NCBI GenBank assembly: GCA_934426825.1
Contig: CAKRYI010000017.1
Coordinates: 1-56,852, forward strand
DNA from: an uncultured Acetatifactor sp.
Lineage (GTDB): Bacteria; Bacillota; Clostridia; Lachnospirales; Lachnospiraceae
Reading direction: 5' to 3'
Length of the DNA stretch: 56,852 bases
Part shown: piece by piece, positions 43,722 to 51,891 of the stretch
How the letters are laid out: every line of letters begins with the position of its first letter
How positions within the stretch are numbered: position 1 is the stretch's first letter
Made by a program: the position numbers and the translations under genes
The notes under the pieces: model-generated
What the model was told of the DNA's origin: nothing
Database searches by the model: none
The model's input: the letters and a program-made list of their open reading frames with translations, nothing else

Positions 43722-45332
43722 CTATTCTCTCTCCGCCGCATAGCCTAAAAGGGTTTCCACATTTTCATACTCATAGACTGTGTAGGCAGCATCCTCAAAC
43801 ACAATTTTGCCCTGAGTCACTGCCGGCGTCTTCTCATACTCACTGCATTCCTCTGTAGTGAGCAGCAGAAACGTCCTGCCCTCATGGTAACCGTCCTCGT
43901 AATATTTCTTGGGCGTGGACCACAGAAAATAATTCAAATACTCCGGGTCCGTAATATTTCCGACTTCTACCGCCCCGTTTGTCAGTTCCGTGACAATGTT
44001 GGCATTGTTGTACGTTGCAAATCCAAAATCATATCCGTTCTCCGCCAGAAACTCTGCCGCCGGACGTTTGCTTTCATTCTTATCCACGGAAAGGAAAGAC
44101 AATACCGTTTTTCCCGTCCCCAGCACCAGACAAACTGTTAAAAGTGCCGTCACTGCCATCCGGTCCAGGGGCTTTTCCTCCTCTTCCAGATAAAAGCACA
44201 GCACCGGCAATGTAAAAATAAAAATCGTAATGTAATACCGGGGCACCATGGTACTTGAGGTGAAAATAAACACAAACAGATTCAGGAAAAAGCTGACTTC
44301 CACAAAAAGCGTTACAAACAGGCGCATACCCGTTCTTTGTCCTTTTCGTCTGCGATTCACCGTGGCAAAGCCAAGCACGCCCAGCATCACGAATGCCGCC
44401 ATCGTCACCAGTCCCCTGAGAGACAAAAATCCTTTGTCCGGAATATACCCAAACAGCATTAACAGACAGCCCAGCGCATTCTGTATTCTTTCAAATAAAA
44501 TCCCATGATACAGCGCAATAAAATTGGTTGCGCCATAGGTCTGGAACACATATTTATGGCTCAGCCATACTACGTTGATGCCGTATCCCGCCACGGCGCA
44601 GAGCGCACCTGCCAGACTGTAGAAGAAATATTTCATTTCTTTTGCCCGAAGCAGTGTTTTCCATGTCTCACCGGACATTTTTCTGCGAAAGCACTGAAAT
44701 TCCTCACTGCCCAACAAAAAGAAAAATGCCGTCAGCACCAGCGGACACTGCAGTGCCAGCAGATAACGAACTCCGGACACTCCGCAAATACCGCCCAAGA
44801 GCACATAGAAAAACCACAAAATCATCCTGCGGATTCCCTTCTTTTCCTCCCCGCACAGCCGCAAAAACATTCCAAAAAACAAAAATACCAAAATCACATG
44901 GGACATATAGGTATTTCCCATCTGCATATGTGTCATCATCGTCTCAGAAAAGGGAAGCAGCAAAATGCAGGAGCTGAGTACCGCCAGTGTCCTTTTCACC
45001 TTTAACGGCTTTATAAAATAGAAATACGAAGCCAGCATGATTCCGTAAAACACCATATTTGTGATGGTTCTTATGACATGCCAGTCACTCAGTATGCGAA
45101 AAAGCGGTGCCATAATAAGTTGTGTATACAATACCCTGAATTCCGTGGAATAATACCAGTCCGGCGTAGCCAGAATGTGATGTTCCTGCGCCAGTAATTT
45201 GGAAAAAATCATTTCCGCCGCCATGTCGGAATCCAGCCAGTGGTCCTGAAAAAACAGATTCAGGACCAAAAGCAGGAACCCCACCAACACCAACAACACA
45301 TACGGCCCGAATTTCTTACCCGCTGTTCTCAT
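43722..45332 (-). CDS. Polytopic membrane protein, GT-C glycosyltransferase-like
   Basis: A 536-residue protein with about eleven membrane helices and a C-terminal soluble domain of about 110 residues (NANIVTELTNGAVEVGNI, DPEYLNYFLWSTPKKYYEDG). The first extracellular loop after helix 1 carries DHWLDSDMAAEM (Asp34, Asp36, Glu40), the position of the catalytic acidic residues in GT-C enzymes that use polyprenyl-phosphate sugars. It may add side sugars to the exported polymer. No named family is recognised. It sits 11 bases after the large GH25 gene and ahead of the rfbB leader. Confidence 0.7.
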   Translation of the reverse strand: MRTAGKKFGPYVLLVLVGFLLLVLNLFFQDHWLDSDMAAEMIFSKLLAQEHHILATPDWYYSTEFRVLYTQLIMAPLFRILSDWHVIRTITNMVFYGIMLASYFYFIKPLKVKRTLAVLSSCILLLPFSETMMTHMQMGNTYMSHVILVFLFFGMFLRLCGEEKKGIRRMILWFFYVLLGGICGVSGVRYLLALQCPLVLTAFFFLLGSEEFQCFRRKMSGETWKTLLRAKEMKYFFYSLAGALCAVAGYGINVVWLSHKYVFQTYGATNFIALYHGILFERIQNALGCLLMLFGYIPDKGFLSLRGLVTMAAFVMLGVLGFATVNRRRKGQRTGMRLFVTLFVEVSFFLNLFVFIFTSSTMVPRYYITIFIFTLPVLCFYLEEEEKPLDRMAVTALLTVCLVLGTGKTVLSFLSVDKNESKRPAAEFLAENGYDFGFATYNNANIVTELTNGAVEVGNITDPEYLNYFLWSTPKKYYEDGYHEGRTFLLLTTEECSEYEKTPAVTQGKIVFEDAAYTVYEYENVETLLGYAAERE

Positions 45333-45343
45333 TTGCCTTCTCC

Positions 45344-48196
45344 TTAATATCCCAGATAACTCAGATTCAAATCCACGTTGCCTTGAATACCGCTGACTTT
45401 TCCGGTGGATTTATACTGCCACAAATCGTATCTGCCCTTGTAGGTAGGCGTTGCCGCATACTGCGCCAGCCAGATTTTGTATGCACTCAGTGAACCCGCA
45501 TCCATTTTTTCGTTCAGCCAGGTCTTGTTTGCGTAAACACCTGCTGTATAACCGTTTCTCTGAATGGTCTCGCAAAACGCCTTGCATACTGCGGTTCTGG
45601 TTGCCTTATCAATCTTATCTCCTCTGCCGCCGCTGGACTCCACATCCAAAAATACGGGGTAGGAAATCTTGTAATTCTTAATCCGGTCGAGGACAAAGGA
45701 CGCTTCCTCTACCGCCTCTACCTCATCGGTTGCCTGCGTGAAGAAATAAACGCCAACCTTTAATCCTACTGCGGTAGCTCCCTTGATATTCGCCGCAAAC
45801 TTCGGGTCCTCAATCAGCATGCCCTGTGAAGAGCCACGGTAACCGCAACGGATAATCACGTAAGAAACACCGGAATTTTTCACAGCGTCCCAGTCAATGG
45901 TTCCGTTCCACTTGGACACGTCAATTCCCATGGTGCCGCTGCCCGTCACCAGACTTCCGTCGCTGGCAAAATTATATTTAGCACCCTGAATGACCTGCTC
46001 TCCGGTTACTTTATTTCCTTCTGCCGTAAAGAAATATACATGTCCGTCAATGGTCTGCCAGCCGGTATACTTGGTGTCGCCTTTGATAAAGAATTTTGCT
46101 GCCGTATAATAGTCCGCATATACCGCTTCTCTGTATTTGTCTCCCTCAAGCACATACAACTGATTTCCCTTGCTGTCCTTGAGTTTGTCCGTTTTGTTAT
46201 CCTTGGGATGTGCCTTTACTTTAACGGTACATGCCGCCTGTGCAATCTGTCCGTTTTCCGTATATTTTACCGTAATAACGGCGTCACCCTCTGCCACGCC
46301 GGTAACGGTTACCACATTGCCGGTTACGGTGGCTGTTGCCACTGCCGCATTGGAGGATTCCACCGTAAGTGCTGCCCCCGTCGTTGCATTTGTTACTGTT
46401 GCATTTATGGTCGTAGTTGCGGTTGTAAATACTGTGGCGGTTGCCTTATCCAAGGTTACCACCGGTTTATCCGGTACGGTAACGGTAAGCACTGCTGCCG
46501 CCGGTTTACTTGCCCCTGTCGTATAATCGGCTGTCACCGTCATCATTACGGTTCCGGTTGCCACACCGGTAACAGTGATATTTCCAGCTGCATCCACCAC
46601 TGCGGTTGCGATTGCAGGGTTTGCGGATGCTATCGTGTATTTCAAAGTCTGTCCCTCGGTATATTTTACCGCGGTTGCCTTTGCCGTGATGGTTCCACCG
46701 ATTCCCACCGTAACCGTGGCAGGTGAAACCGACAGCGTAAATGCCGCATTTTCCACGTCACCGGGGCTTACCGTGTTCATTCCGGCACCGGTCTGCGCCA
46801 TCCGCATAAAATGTCCCGCCACCGTAAGGGTCGTCGGATCCGGAATGGTGGACTTGGACACCTCCGTGTAATTTTCCGCTATTGCGGTACTTTCCACCCA
46901 CGCTACCGTATCCTGCAGAGCAGACTCCACAACCGTCTCATTTACCTTGGTATCTTCCTTGGATACATCAATCTCAGCCTCGGTCTTTACCTCGTCGCTG
47001 ACATCGATTTTTTCGTAAGCAATATCTTTCTTTACTTCAACCGTCTGTGCCTTTGACGGAACCGTAATATCCTTATACTGCTCTCCCGTCAGTTCGTTTA
47101 CCAGTACGCTGTAAGTTCCCGGAGTGATGTTCTTTTTATAGATGATTCCATCCATGTCATCATCCGCCCATGTCTCACTCTTTCCGTCCGGTTTAGTGAT
47201 TGTCACGGCAAAAGGTACGTTCGCCACCAGTCTGCCGGTTTCTTTGTTGGTAAATTTAATTTTCAAATCTTTCATGACGGAAGTCATGTTCAGCTTCACC
47301 GTAACGGCATTGGTGTACTCGGATTCGTTGTAATCTTTCTTTTCCTCTGTATCTTCCACGACATCTGCCACTGCCTGACGCGCCAGTTGCGCATCCGCAA
47401 CCGCCAAAAGGCCTCTTTCGCCTATCACGGAAATTCCGTCCAGCTGTCCGCCGACTCCCGCCAGTTCCGTAACCTTACCGTTACCGCCGGTTCTGCCTGC
47501 CAGATAGACGCCGCCGGTCACCAACGCCAAAATCAGCACAGCCACGCCGGTAACCGTGATGACGCGGTCCATTGCGCCCATATCGAGGAATTTCTCCCAC
47601 AGGTTGGTGAACACATTTCCTGCCTTTTCCTCTTCGCCGTCATAGTCATCTTCCATATAATACGTGTCGTCCGATTCCTCGTCCGCATAGTATTCGCCGT
47701 GGAATTCATTGTCTGCGTAATAGCCGTCGTCCGGTTCCTCATTTTCATAATAGACATTTTCTGCGTCCGCATCCGGCTCATTCCCGGCATAATAGACGTC
47801 ATCCGTATTTATATCTGATTCTTCGTCTGCATAATACTCACCTTCCGGTTCCCCATCCGCATAGTATTCGCCGTCAGATTCACCGTCCGCATAATAACCG
47901 TCGTCTGCAATTTCACCCGATTCTTCCGCGTAATATTCACTGTCCGATTCCCCGTCTGTATAGTATTCACCGTCCGATTCCTCATCCGCATAATACTCAT
48001 CGCCCGGCTCGCCATCCGCATAGTATTCATCGTCCGATTCCCCGTCTGCGTAATATTCACCATCAGACTCCTCATCGCCGTAATATTCGTCATCCTGAGG
48101 CGCATCCCAGTCGTAGTTCTCGTCCCCGTCATATTTATCCCATTTTTCGTAAGGTCTTTTTGTATGATTAAACAATTTTTTCATAAAATTTCGCAT
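45344..48196 (-). CDS. Large GH25 muramidase with cytoplasmic EYYAD repeats and Ig-like domains
   Basis: A 950-residue type II membrane protein. Residues 31-180 are a very acidic decapeptide repeat of the type DGESDGEYYA, in exact 10-residue register over 31-90 and looser after. A membrane helix follows at 212-233, placing the repeats inside the cell. Outside are a SpaA/prealbumin-like domain (about 300-380, DDDMDGIIYKKNITPGTYSV), two BIG2-type Ig-like domains (about 485-660), a wall-binding-type repeat (WQTIDGHVYFFTAEGNKV) and a C-terminal GH25 domain (GIDVSKWNGTIDW, VYFFTQATDEVEAVEEA, YPVFLDVES). The first ATG (48196) is 2 bases from AAGGA and an ATG 4 codons on is 14 away, so the start is uncertain. 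Confidence 0.9.
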   Translation of the reverse strand: MRNFMKKLFNHTKRPYEKWDKYDGDENYDWDAPQDDEYYGDEESDGEYYADGESDDEYYADGEPGDEYYADEESDGEYYTDGESDSEYYAEESGEIADDGYYADGESDGEYYADGEPEGEYYADEESDINTDDVYYAGNEPDADAENVYYENEEPDDGYYADNEFHGEYYADEESDDTYYMEDDYDGEEEKAGNVFTNLWEKFLDMGAMDRVITVTGVAVLILALVTGGVYLAGRTGGNGKVTELAGVGGQLDGISVIGERGLLAVADAQLARQAVADVVEDTEEKKDYNESEYTNAVTVKLNMTSVMKDLKIKFTNKETGRLVANVPFAVTITKPDGKSETWADDDMDGIIYKKNITPGTYSVLVNELTGEQYKDITVPSKAQTVEVKKDIAYEKIDVSDEVKTEAEIDVSKEDTKVNETVVESALQDTVAWVESTAIAENYTEVSKSTIPDPTTLTVAGHFMRMAQTGAGMNTVSPGDVENAAFTLSVSPATVTVGIGGTITAKATAVKYTEGQTLKYTIASANPAIATAVVDAAGNITVTGVATGTVMMTVTADYTTGASKPAAAVLTVTVPDKPVVTLDKATATVFTTATTTINATVTNATTGAALTVESSNAAVATATVTGNVVTVTGVAEGDAVITVKYTENGQIAQAACTVKVKAHPKDNKTDKLKDSKGNQLYVLEGDKYREAVYADYYTAAKFFIKGDTKYTGWQTIDGHVYFFTAEGNKVTGEQVIQGAKYNFASDGSLVTGSGTMGIDVSKWNGTIDWDAVKNSGVSYVIIRCGYRGSSQGMLIEDPKFAANIKGATAVGLKVGVYFFTQATDEVEAVEEASFVLDRIKNYKISYPVFLDVESSGGRGDKIDKATRTAVCKAFCETIQRNGYTAGVYANKTWLNEKMDAGSLSAYKIWLAQYAATPTYKGRYDLWQYKSTGKVSGIQGNVDLNLSYLGY
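47657..48106 (-). repeat. Tandem 30-base coding repeat (EYYAD decapeptide)
   Basis: About fifteen units of roughly 30 bases encode an acidic decapeptide ending in EYYA or similar. Units are near identical at protein level for residues 31-90 and carry insertions later. Such arrays expand and contract by slippage. Confidence 0.85.
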
Positions 48197-48222
48197 CTTC
48201 CTTTTCTTAACAATTCTGTAAC

Positions 48223-48251
48223 ATTATATCATTCACTTAGATTCTCTTCAA
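48223..48251 (-). promoter_or_regulatory. Promoter of the large GH25 gene
   Basis: TTGAAG (48246-48251) and TATAAT (48223-48228) on the minus strand, spaced 17 bases. This is the likely main promoter of the second polysaccharide block. Confidence 0.7.
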
Positions 48252-48326
48252 CCCATTCCCCCATTTCTTCATAATTTCTTAAGCCTTGCCGTTTGCCACG
48301 GATTCTAAACTCTTTCTTAAATCAAT

Positions 48327-48356
48327 TTGATAATATGGACTTTCCTGCCATATAAT
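48327..48356 (+). promoter_or_regulatory. Promoter of the SGNH-like gene
   Basis: TTGATA (48327-48332) and TATAAT (48351-48356) with 18 bases between. It is divergent from the GH25 promoter, with about 75 bases between the two -35 boxes. Confidence 0.7.
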
Positions 48357-48404
48357 AGTAAAATAAAGTAAATTCATTTATCATATTTATCAGAAAGAGG
48401 TCAT

Positions 48405-49571
48405 ATGAGAAACGAACATTCAAATTACGAACACACACCCGATGCCCCTCACCATCATATACCGGACATCGAGATTATTGATTTGGAACTTGATGGAAAT
48501 TCCGAAAAACAGGCACAGGATTCCTCTGTTTCCGAACAGGATATTTCCGAGGAAACGGAGTGGGATGAAGATGACTACGAAGCAGAATCCGGTGAAAAGC
48601 GCAAGTTTTCCTACCGCTCTTTTCTCAATGTACACGTTTTGCTGCTTGTGGTTTTCATTCTTTTTGTTGTGTGTATTTTTCTGAAATTTAAAAACTGGGG
48701 ACAGCGCATTGACATTTCCCAGATTGAGCACGACAATTCCGGGCAGAACCTTGATGTTCTGGACCAGATTCTCCCGCTTACAGACGAGAACGGAAAGATG
48801 ATTGCCACCGGCGACGTGAAAACCATTCTCGCTTTCGGTAATGCGCCGTTTGCCGACGACAGAGATTCTGCGGACAACCTCGCCAATCTGATTGCAGACT
48901 CTACCGGTGCCACCGTGTATAACTGTTCTGTCAGCGGAAGCTACCTTGCCGCCCAGCAGCCCAACTTTATGGCAGACAAGTCCCCCATGGACGTCTACTG
49001 CTTCTACTGGCTGGTGGCTCTTGCCATCGGCAAGGAAAATACCGCCTATTTTGAGCAGGCTGCCGCCGCACTGGGCGAAAATACCCCGCCGGAGGCACAG
49101 GAGGTTGTGGATACCCTGACCGCCATTGATTTGAATACCGTGGATGTTATCACCGTGATGTATGATGCGTCCGATTACCTTATGGGGCATGAAATGTACG
49201 ATGATGCGAACTCCACCAATATCCAGCAGTTTACCGGTAATCTGGAGGCAGGTATCGAATTTTTGCAGTCCAATTACCCCAATATCCGTATTATCGTAAT
49301 GTCACCCACCTACGCATATGCCGTAGATGAGGAGGGCAATTATGTGAGCAGCGATATGTATCGTTACGGACAGGATGTTTTATCCACTTACGTCATAAAA
49401 GAATACTCTTCCTGCGCAGACCGCAGTGTTTCCTTTATTGACAACCTCTACGGCACGATTACGGAAGATAATGCCAAGGAATACCTGACCGACAACCTGC
49501 ATTTGAACGTTGCCGGACGGAAACTGGTGGCAGAACGTTTCCTGAAAGTTTTGAATTATTATAATCAATAA
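48405..49571 (+). CDS. SGNH/GDSL-hydrolase-like membrane protein with altered nucleophile site
   Basis: A 388-residue type II membrane protein. An acidic, His-containing cytoplasmic region (1-70) precedes one helix (76-93) and an extracellular SGNH-type domain (135-388). Block I reads LAFGNAPFADDR, with Ala147 where the nucleophile Ser is expected. VYNCSVSGSYLA, IIVMSPTYAY and the closing DNLHLNVAG (Asp363, His366) match blocks II-V. SGNH proteins next to polymer loci usually add or remove acetyl groups; here activity is doubtful without Ser unless another Ser serves. It is the only plus-strand gene at this locus and shares a divergent promoter region with the GH25 gene. AGAGGT precedes the ATG. 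Confidence 0.72.
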   Translation: MRNEHSNYEHTPDAPHHHIPDIEIIDLELDGNSEKQAQDSSVSEQDISEETEWDEDDYEAESGEKRKFSYRSFLNVHVLLLVVFILFVVCIFLKFKNWGQRIDISQIEHDNSGQNLDVLDQILPLTDENGKMIATGDVKTILAFGNAPFADDRDSADNLANLIADSTGATVYNCSVSGSYLAAQQPNFMADKSPMDVYCFYWLVALAIGKENTAYFEQAAAALGENTPPEAQEVVDTLTAIDLNTVDVITVMYDASDYLMGHEMYDDANSTNIQQFTGNLEAGIEFLQSNYPNIRIIVMSPTYAYAVDEEGNYVSSDMYRYGQDVLSTYVIKEYSSCADRSVSFIDNLYGTITEDNAKEYLTDNLHLNVAGRKLVAERFLKVLNYYNQ

Positions 49572-49574
49572 AAA

Positions 49575-49615
49575 TATCCCCGTCCGCTTTGGTAAGGGGA
49601 AAGCGGACGGGGATA
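49575..49615. terminator. Convergent terminator between SGNH and GNAT genes
   Basis: TATCCCCGTCCGCTTT pairs perfectly with AAAGCGGACGGGGATA (16 bases) around a 9-base loop. On the minus strand it ends in TATTTTTATTG; it lies between two converging genes and can serve both. Confidence 0.85.
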
Positions 49616-49627
49616 AAATATGTCTCT

Positions 49628-50080
49628 TTAAAGTTTATACTGCATAAAGTTATTATTATGGGTAAATCCAAAATCTGTATATAATTTCACGCCCATATCC
49701 GAAGCTGTAATCTGCACTGTCCCGCAACCATACTCCCTTGCCTCATTTACAACGCGGGATAACAATTCCTTTGCAATTCCCTTTCTTCTGTATTCAGGGT
49801 CTGTATACATACCGGAAAGCAGTCCCACTTTTCCGCTTGGGCATCCAAAATACGGCGGTTTTTCTACAAACGACATTCCGCTTGTCCCAATAATTTTATC
49901 CCCATCAAAAGCAAGCCATGACACAAAGGTTCCGTCTGCCATGTGCCGGTTGTAGTAATCCCTTAATGCAGGTTTTAAATCTATCTCCTCTTTAGCTCCT
50001 TCCTCCCGAAGCTGACGGATTCTCATATCCATAAAAGTATCTAATTCGTTTTCCGTAAGTCTCTTGTATTCTATTTTCAT
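49628..50080 (-). CDS. GNAT-family N-acetyltransferase
   Basis: A 150-residue GNAT protein. Acetyl-CoA motif A is VGLLSGMYTDPEYRRKGIAKELL (R-R-K-G-I-A pyrophosphate loop), and the end LYTDFGF is motif B. The ATG at 50080 has GGAAGG 8 bases upstream, better than a GTG three codons earlier. It is similar in order to the GNAT at 54969-55427 (FVEKPPYFGCPSGK versus YIEIMPTFSHPTGK), so the two look like diverged paralogues. The acceptor is unknown. Confidence 0.88.
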   Translation of the reverse strand: MKIEYKRLTENELDTFMDMRIRQLREEGAKEEIDLKPALRDYYNRHMADGTFVSWLAFDGDKIIGTSGMSFVEKPPYFGCPSGKVGLLSGMYTDPEYRRKGIAKELLSRVVNEAREYGCGTVQITASDMGVKLYTDFGFTHNNNFMQYKL

Positions 50081-50131
50081 ATGCGCCACCTTCCTTTTCC
50101 ATAAAGTAATGTCAAATTTACTACCTATTTT

Positions 50132-51577
50132 TTATTTATCTCTTACTTCCCAATAACCACCCTTTTTGGCTCCATTTCTCACTAATATTCCAACATTAAC
50201 AATTTCTTTCATACTCTTCTTAACTGCACTTGCAGAAAGATTCAATTGCTTTGCAATTTCCACCTGTGTTACCTTCGGATTTTTCAAGATAATATCTATA
50301 ATTTTTTGCTGTGTCTTATTTAAATTTTTTAGTACACTTTTTGGTGCAGTTTCTGGTATACTTTCTAGTTCAATTTTCGATACACTTTGATAAACTGCAT
50401 TATAAGACGATCTATACAAATTCACTCTGAAACTGTCACCAATCTCCAGCAATTCCGGCTCTCTGATTCCATATTCCTTACACGAACTGAACATCCTCTT
50501 AATACCGGTTCCCCAGCTTTCGATGATTTTCATCCTGCTAAATACTTCTGCAATGCATCTGTTACGAATTTTTGAGCCGCCTTCCTTAATCTGCTCTATT
50601 GTAAGACCTCCATAAAGCATTCCCGGAGAAGTCACTTCCACTCTATCATCATATACCGCTACCTGTACACAAGCTCTATCCAAAAAGTTTCTGTGTGTAG
50701 TGGCATTTACAATAGCCTCTCTGATTGCTTCCGTTGGTAATTCGTATGCATCCGTTCTGACAAGACCACTTATTTCCGCACCCAAATTGATATGCTTCAA
50801 TACAAATTCATAGGCTTCCTCAATTTGTTCATAAAGCGGTCCTTCGAAATCTCTTTTATCAATAAAAACAACTCTTTCCGTTCCTTTAAATAAAGCGCAC
50901 TGGATTTTTGCAAATGGAAACGTATTATTCGTCAATAAAACAAAGGCATTTGTCGGTACCAATGTTCCATCCATATTTTTCAGGACACCCCAATTAACCA
51001 AATTCTGCACAGTAACATCTTTTACTTTCTCTTTCTCACTATTTGTTCGTGCTGCTTCTACCATATGATTCTTGATAGCCGCACATAATATTTCTGCCGC
51101 CTCCGCATCGTACTTCTGTTCCACACAAACCATTTCATCAAAGGAGAGATTGGTTCCCTGCAATTCCAAATCTTTTACTATCGCTTCATCAGCAGGTCTT
51201 GATGTTCCCGAAACTCTAATATAGGTACCAGCTTCTTTTCCAAGTGATTTGATGTAATATGGTCTGCTGGCTCCGGGGTATATTTCAATAACAATGACAC
51301 ATTTCCCATCAATGGTGTCTGCCCCGATATTGGGGAATATCTGCGGATAGCACATATCAGAAATAGTATTGGTAATACCATCCATAATTTTAAAAACTTC
51401 GTTCTTATCCACACCTACTATTTCATGTGTTTCATCATCCACACCAATAACAATCTTTCCACCTGCTGTGTTAGCGAATGCAATAACACTCTTTATATAT
51501 TTTTCACTTTTTTTAGGAACCTCAACCTTAAACTCGATATTGGTTGATTCTCCCGCCTTAATCTCATCCGCTAACAT
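50132..51577 (-). CDS. AlbA_2 (Schlafen-like) ATP-binding domain regulator
   Basis: A 481-residue protein. The N-terminal AlbA_2 domain (about 8-125) has ESTNIEFKVEVP, IAFANTAGGKIVIGVDDE and GASRPYYIKSLGKEAGTYIRVS, in the style of the Schlafen AlbA_2 family. The middle part has an ATP-binding-HATPase-like stretch (PTEAIREAIVNATTHRNF, TSPGMLYGGLTIEQI, SWGTGIKRMF) usual in this architecture. The C-terminus is a winged helix (TQQKIIDIILKNPKVTQVEIAKQLNLS). A nucleic-acid-binding regulator or stress protein is likely. ATG 51577 has AGGAGG 9 bases away. Confidence 0.88.
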   Translation of the reverse strand: MLADEIKAGESTNIEFKVEVPKKSEKYIKSVIAFANTAGGKIVIGVDDETHEIVGVDKNEVFKIMDGITNTISDMCYPQIFPNIGADTIDGKCVIVIEIYPGASRPYYIKSLGKEAGTYIRVSGTSRPADEAIVKDLELQGTNLSFDEMVCVEQKYDAEAAEILCAAIKNHMVEAARTNSEKEKVKDVTVQNLVNWGVLKNMDGTLVPTNAFVLLTNNTFPFAKIQCALFKGTERVVFIDKRDFEGPLYEQIEEAYEFVLKHINLGAEISGLVRTDAYELPTEAIREAIVNATTHRNFLDRACVQVAVYDDRVEVTSPGMLYGGLTIEQIKEGGSKIRNRCIAEVFSRMKIIESWGTGIKRMFSSCKEYGIREPELLEIGDSFRVNLYRSSYNAVYQSVSKIELESIPETAPKSVLKNLNKTQQKIIDIILKNPKVTQVEIAKQLNLSASAVKKSMKEIVNVGILVRNGAKKGGYWEVRDK

Positions 51578-51891
51578 TTTCCATTTCCTCCTCAATTCAT
51601 ATTCTAGTAGAAGACTATATCTTTTCCCTGTAATAAGTAGTCTGGTATGCTTACACTTTTTGCTAACAGATGCCCCATGAACAATATCCGTATTACCCTT
51701 ACTGCCCCATATGTATTCACCATTAATTCTTTTTACTTTTTATATACATCTGCATCATACTTATTATTTGTTAATCAATGTGCTACTACCTGTCTAATCT
51801 TTCTAATATATTGTATCGGATTAACGATAACCTCGTCCATATCAAAATTAGAGCTAACATTCTTTTTTATTCTTTGAAGTCCTTTTCTATA
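51578..51891. other. Gene-free AT-rich gap
   Basis: 314 bases between two minus-strand genes. A 76-codon plus-strand frame here is hydrophobic, lacks a ribosome site and is not supported. The gap probably holds the promoter of the AlbA_2 gene (a TATAGT box near its start), but I see no clear -35, hairpin or repeat. Confidence 0.5.

Noticed and set aside
47657..48106. CRISPR-like repeat array
   Set aside because: The 30-base periodicity is a coding tandem repeat without spacers and stays in one protein frame.
51647..51877. 76-codon plus-strand hydrophobic frame
   Set aside because: No ribosome site and strongly AT-driven composition in an intergenic gap; no recognisable features.
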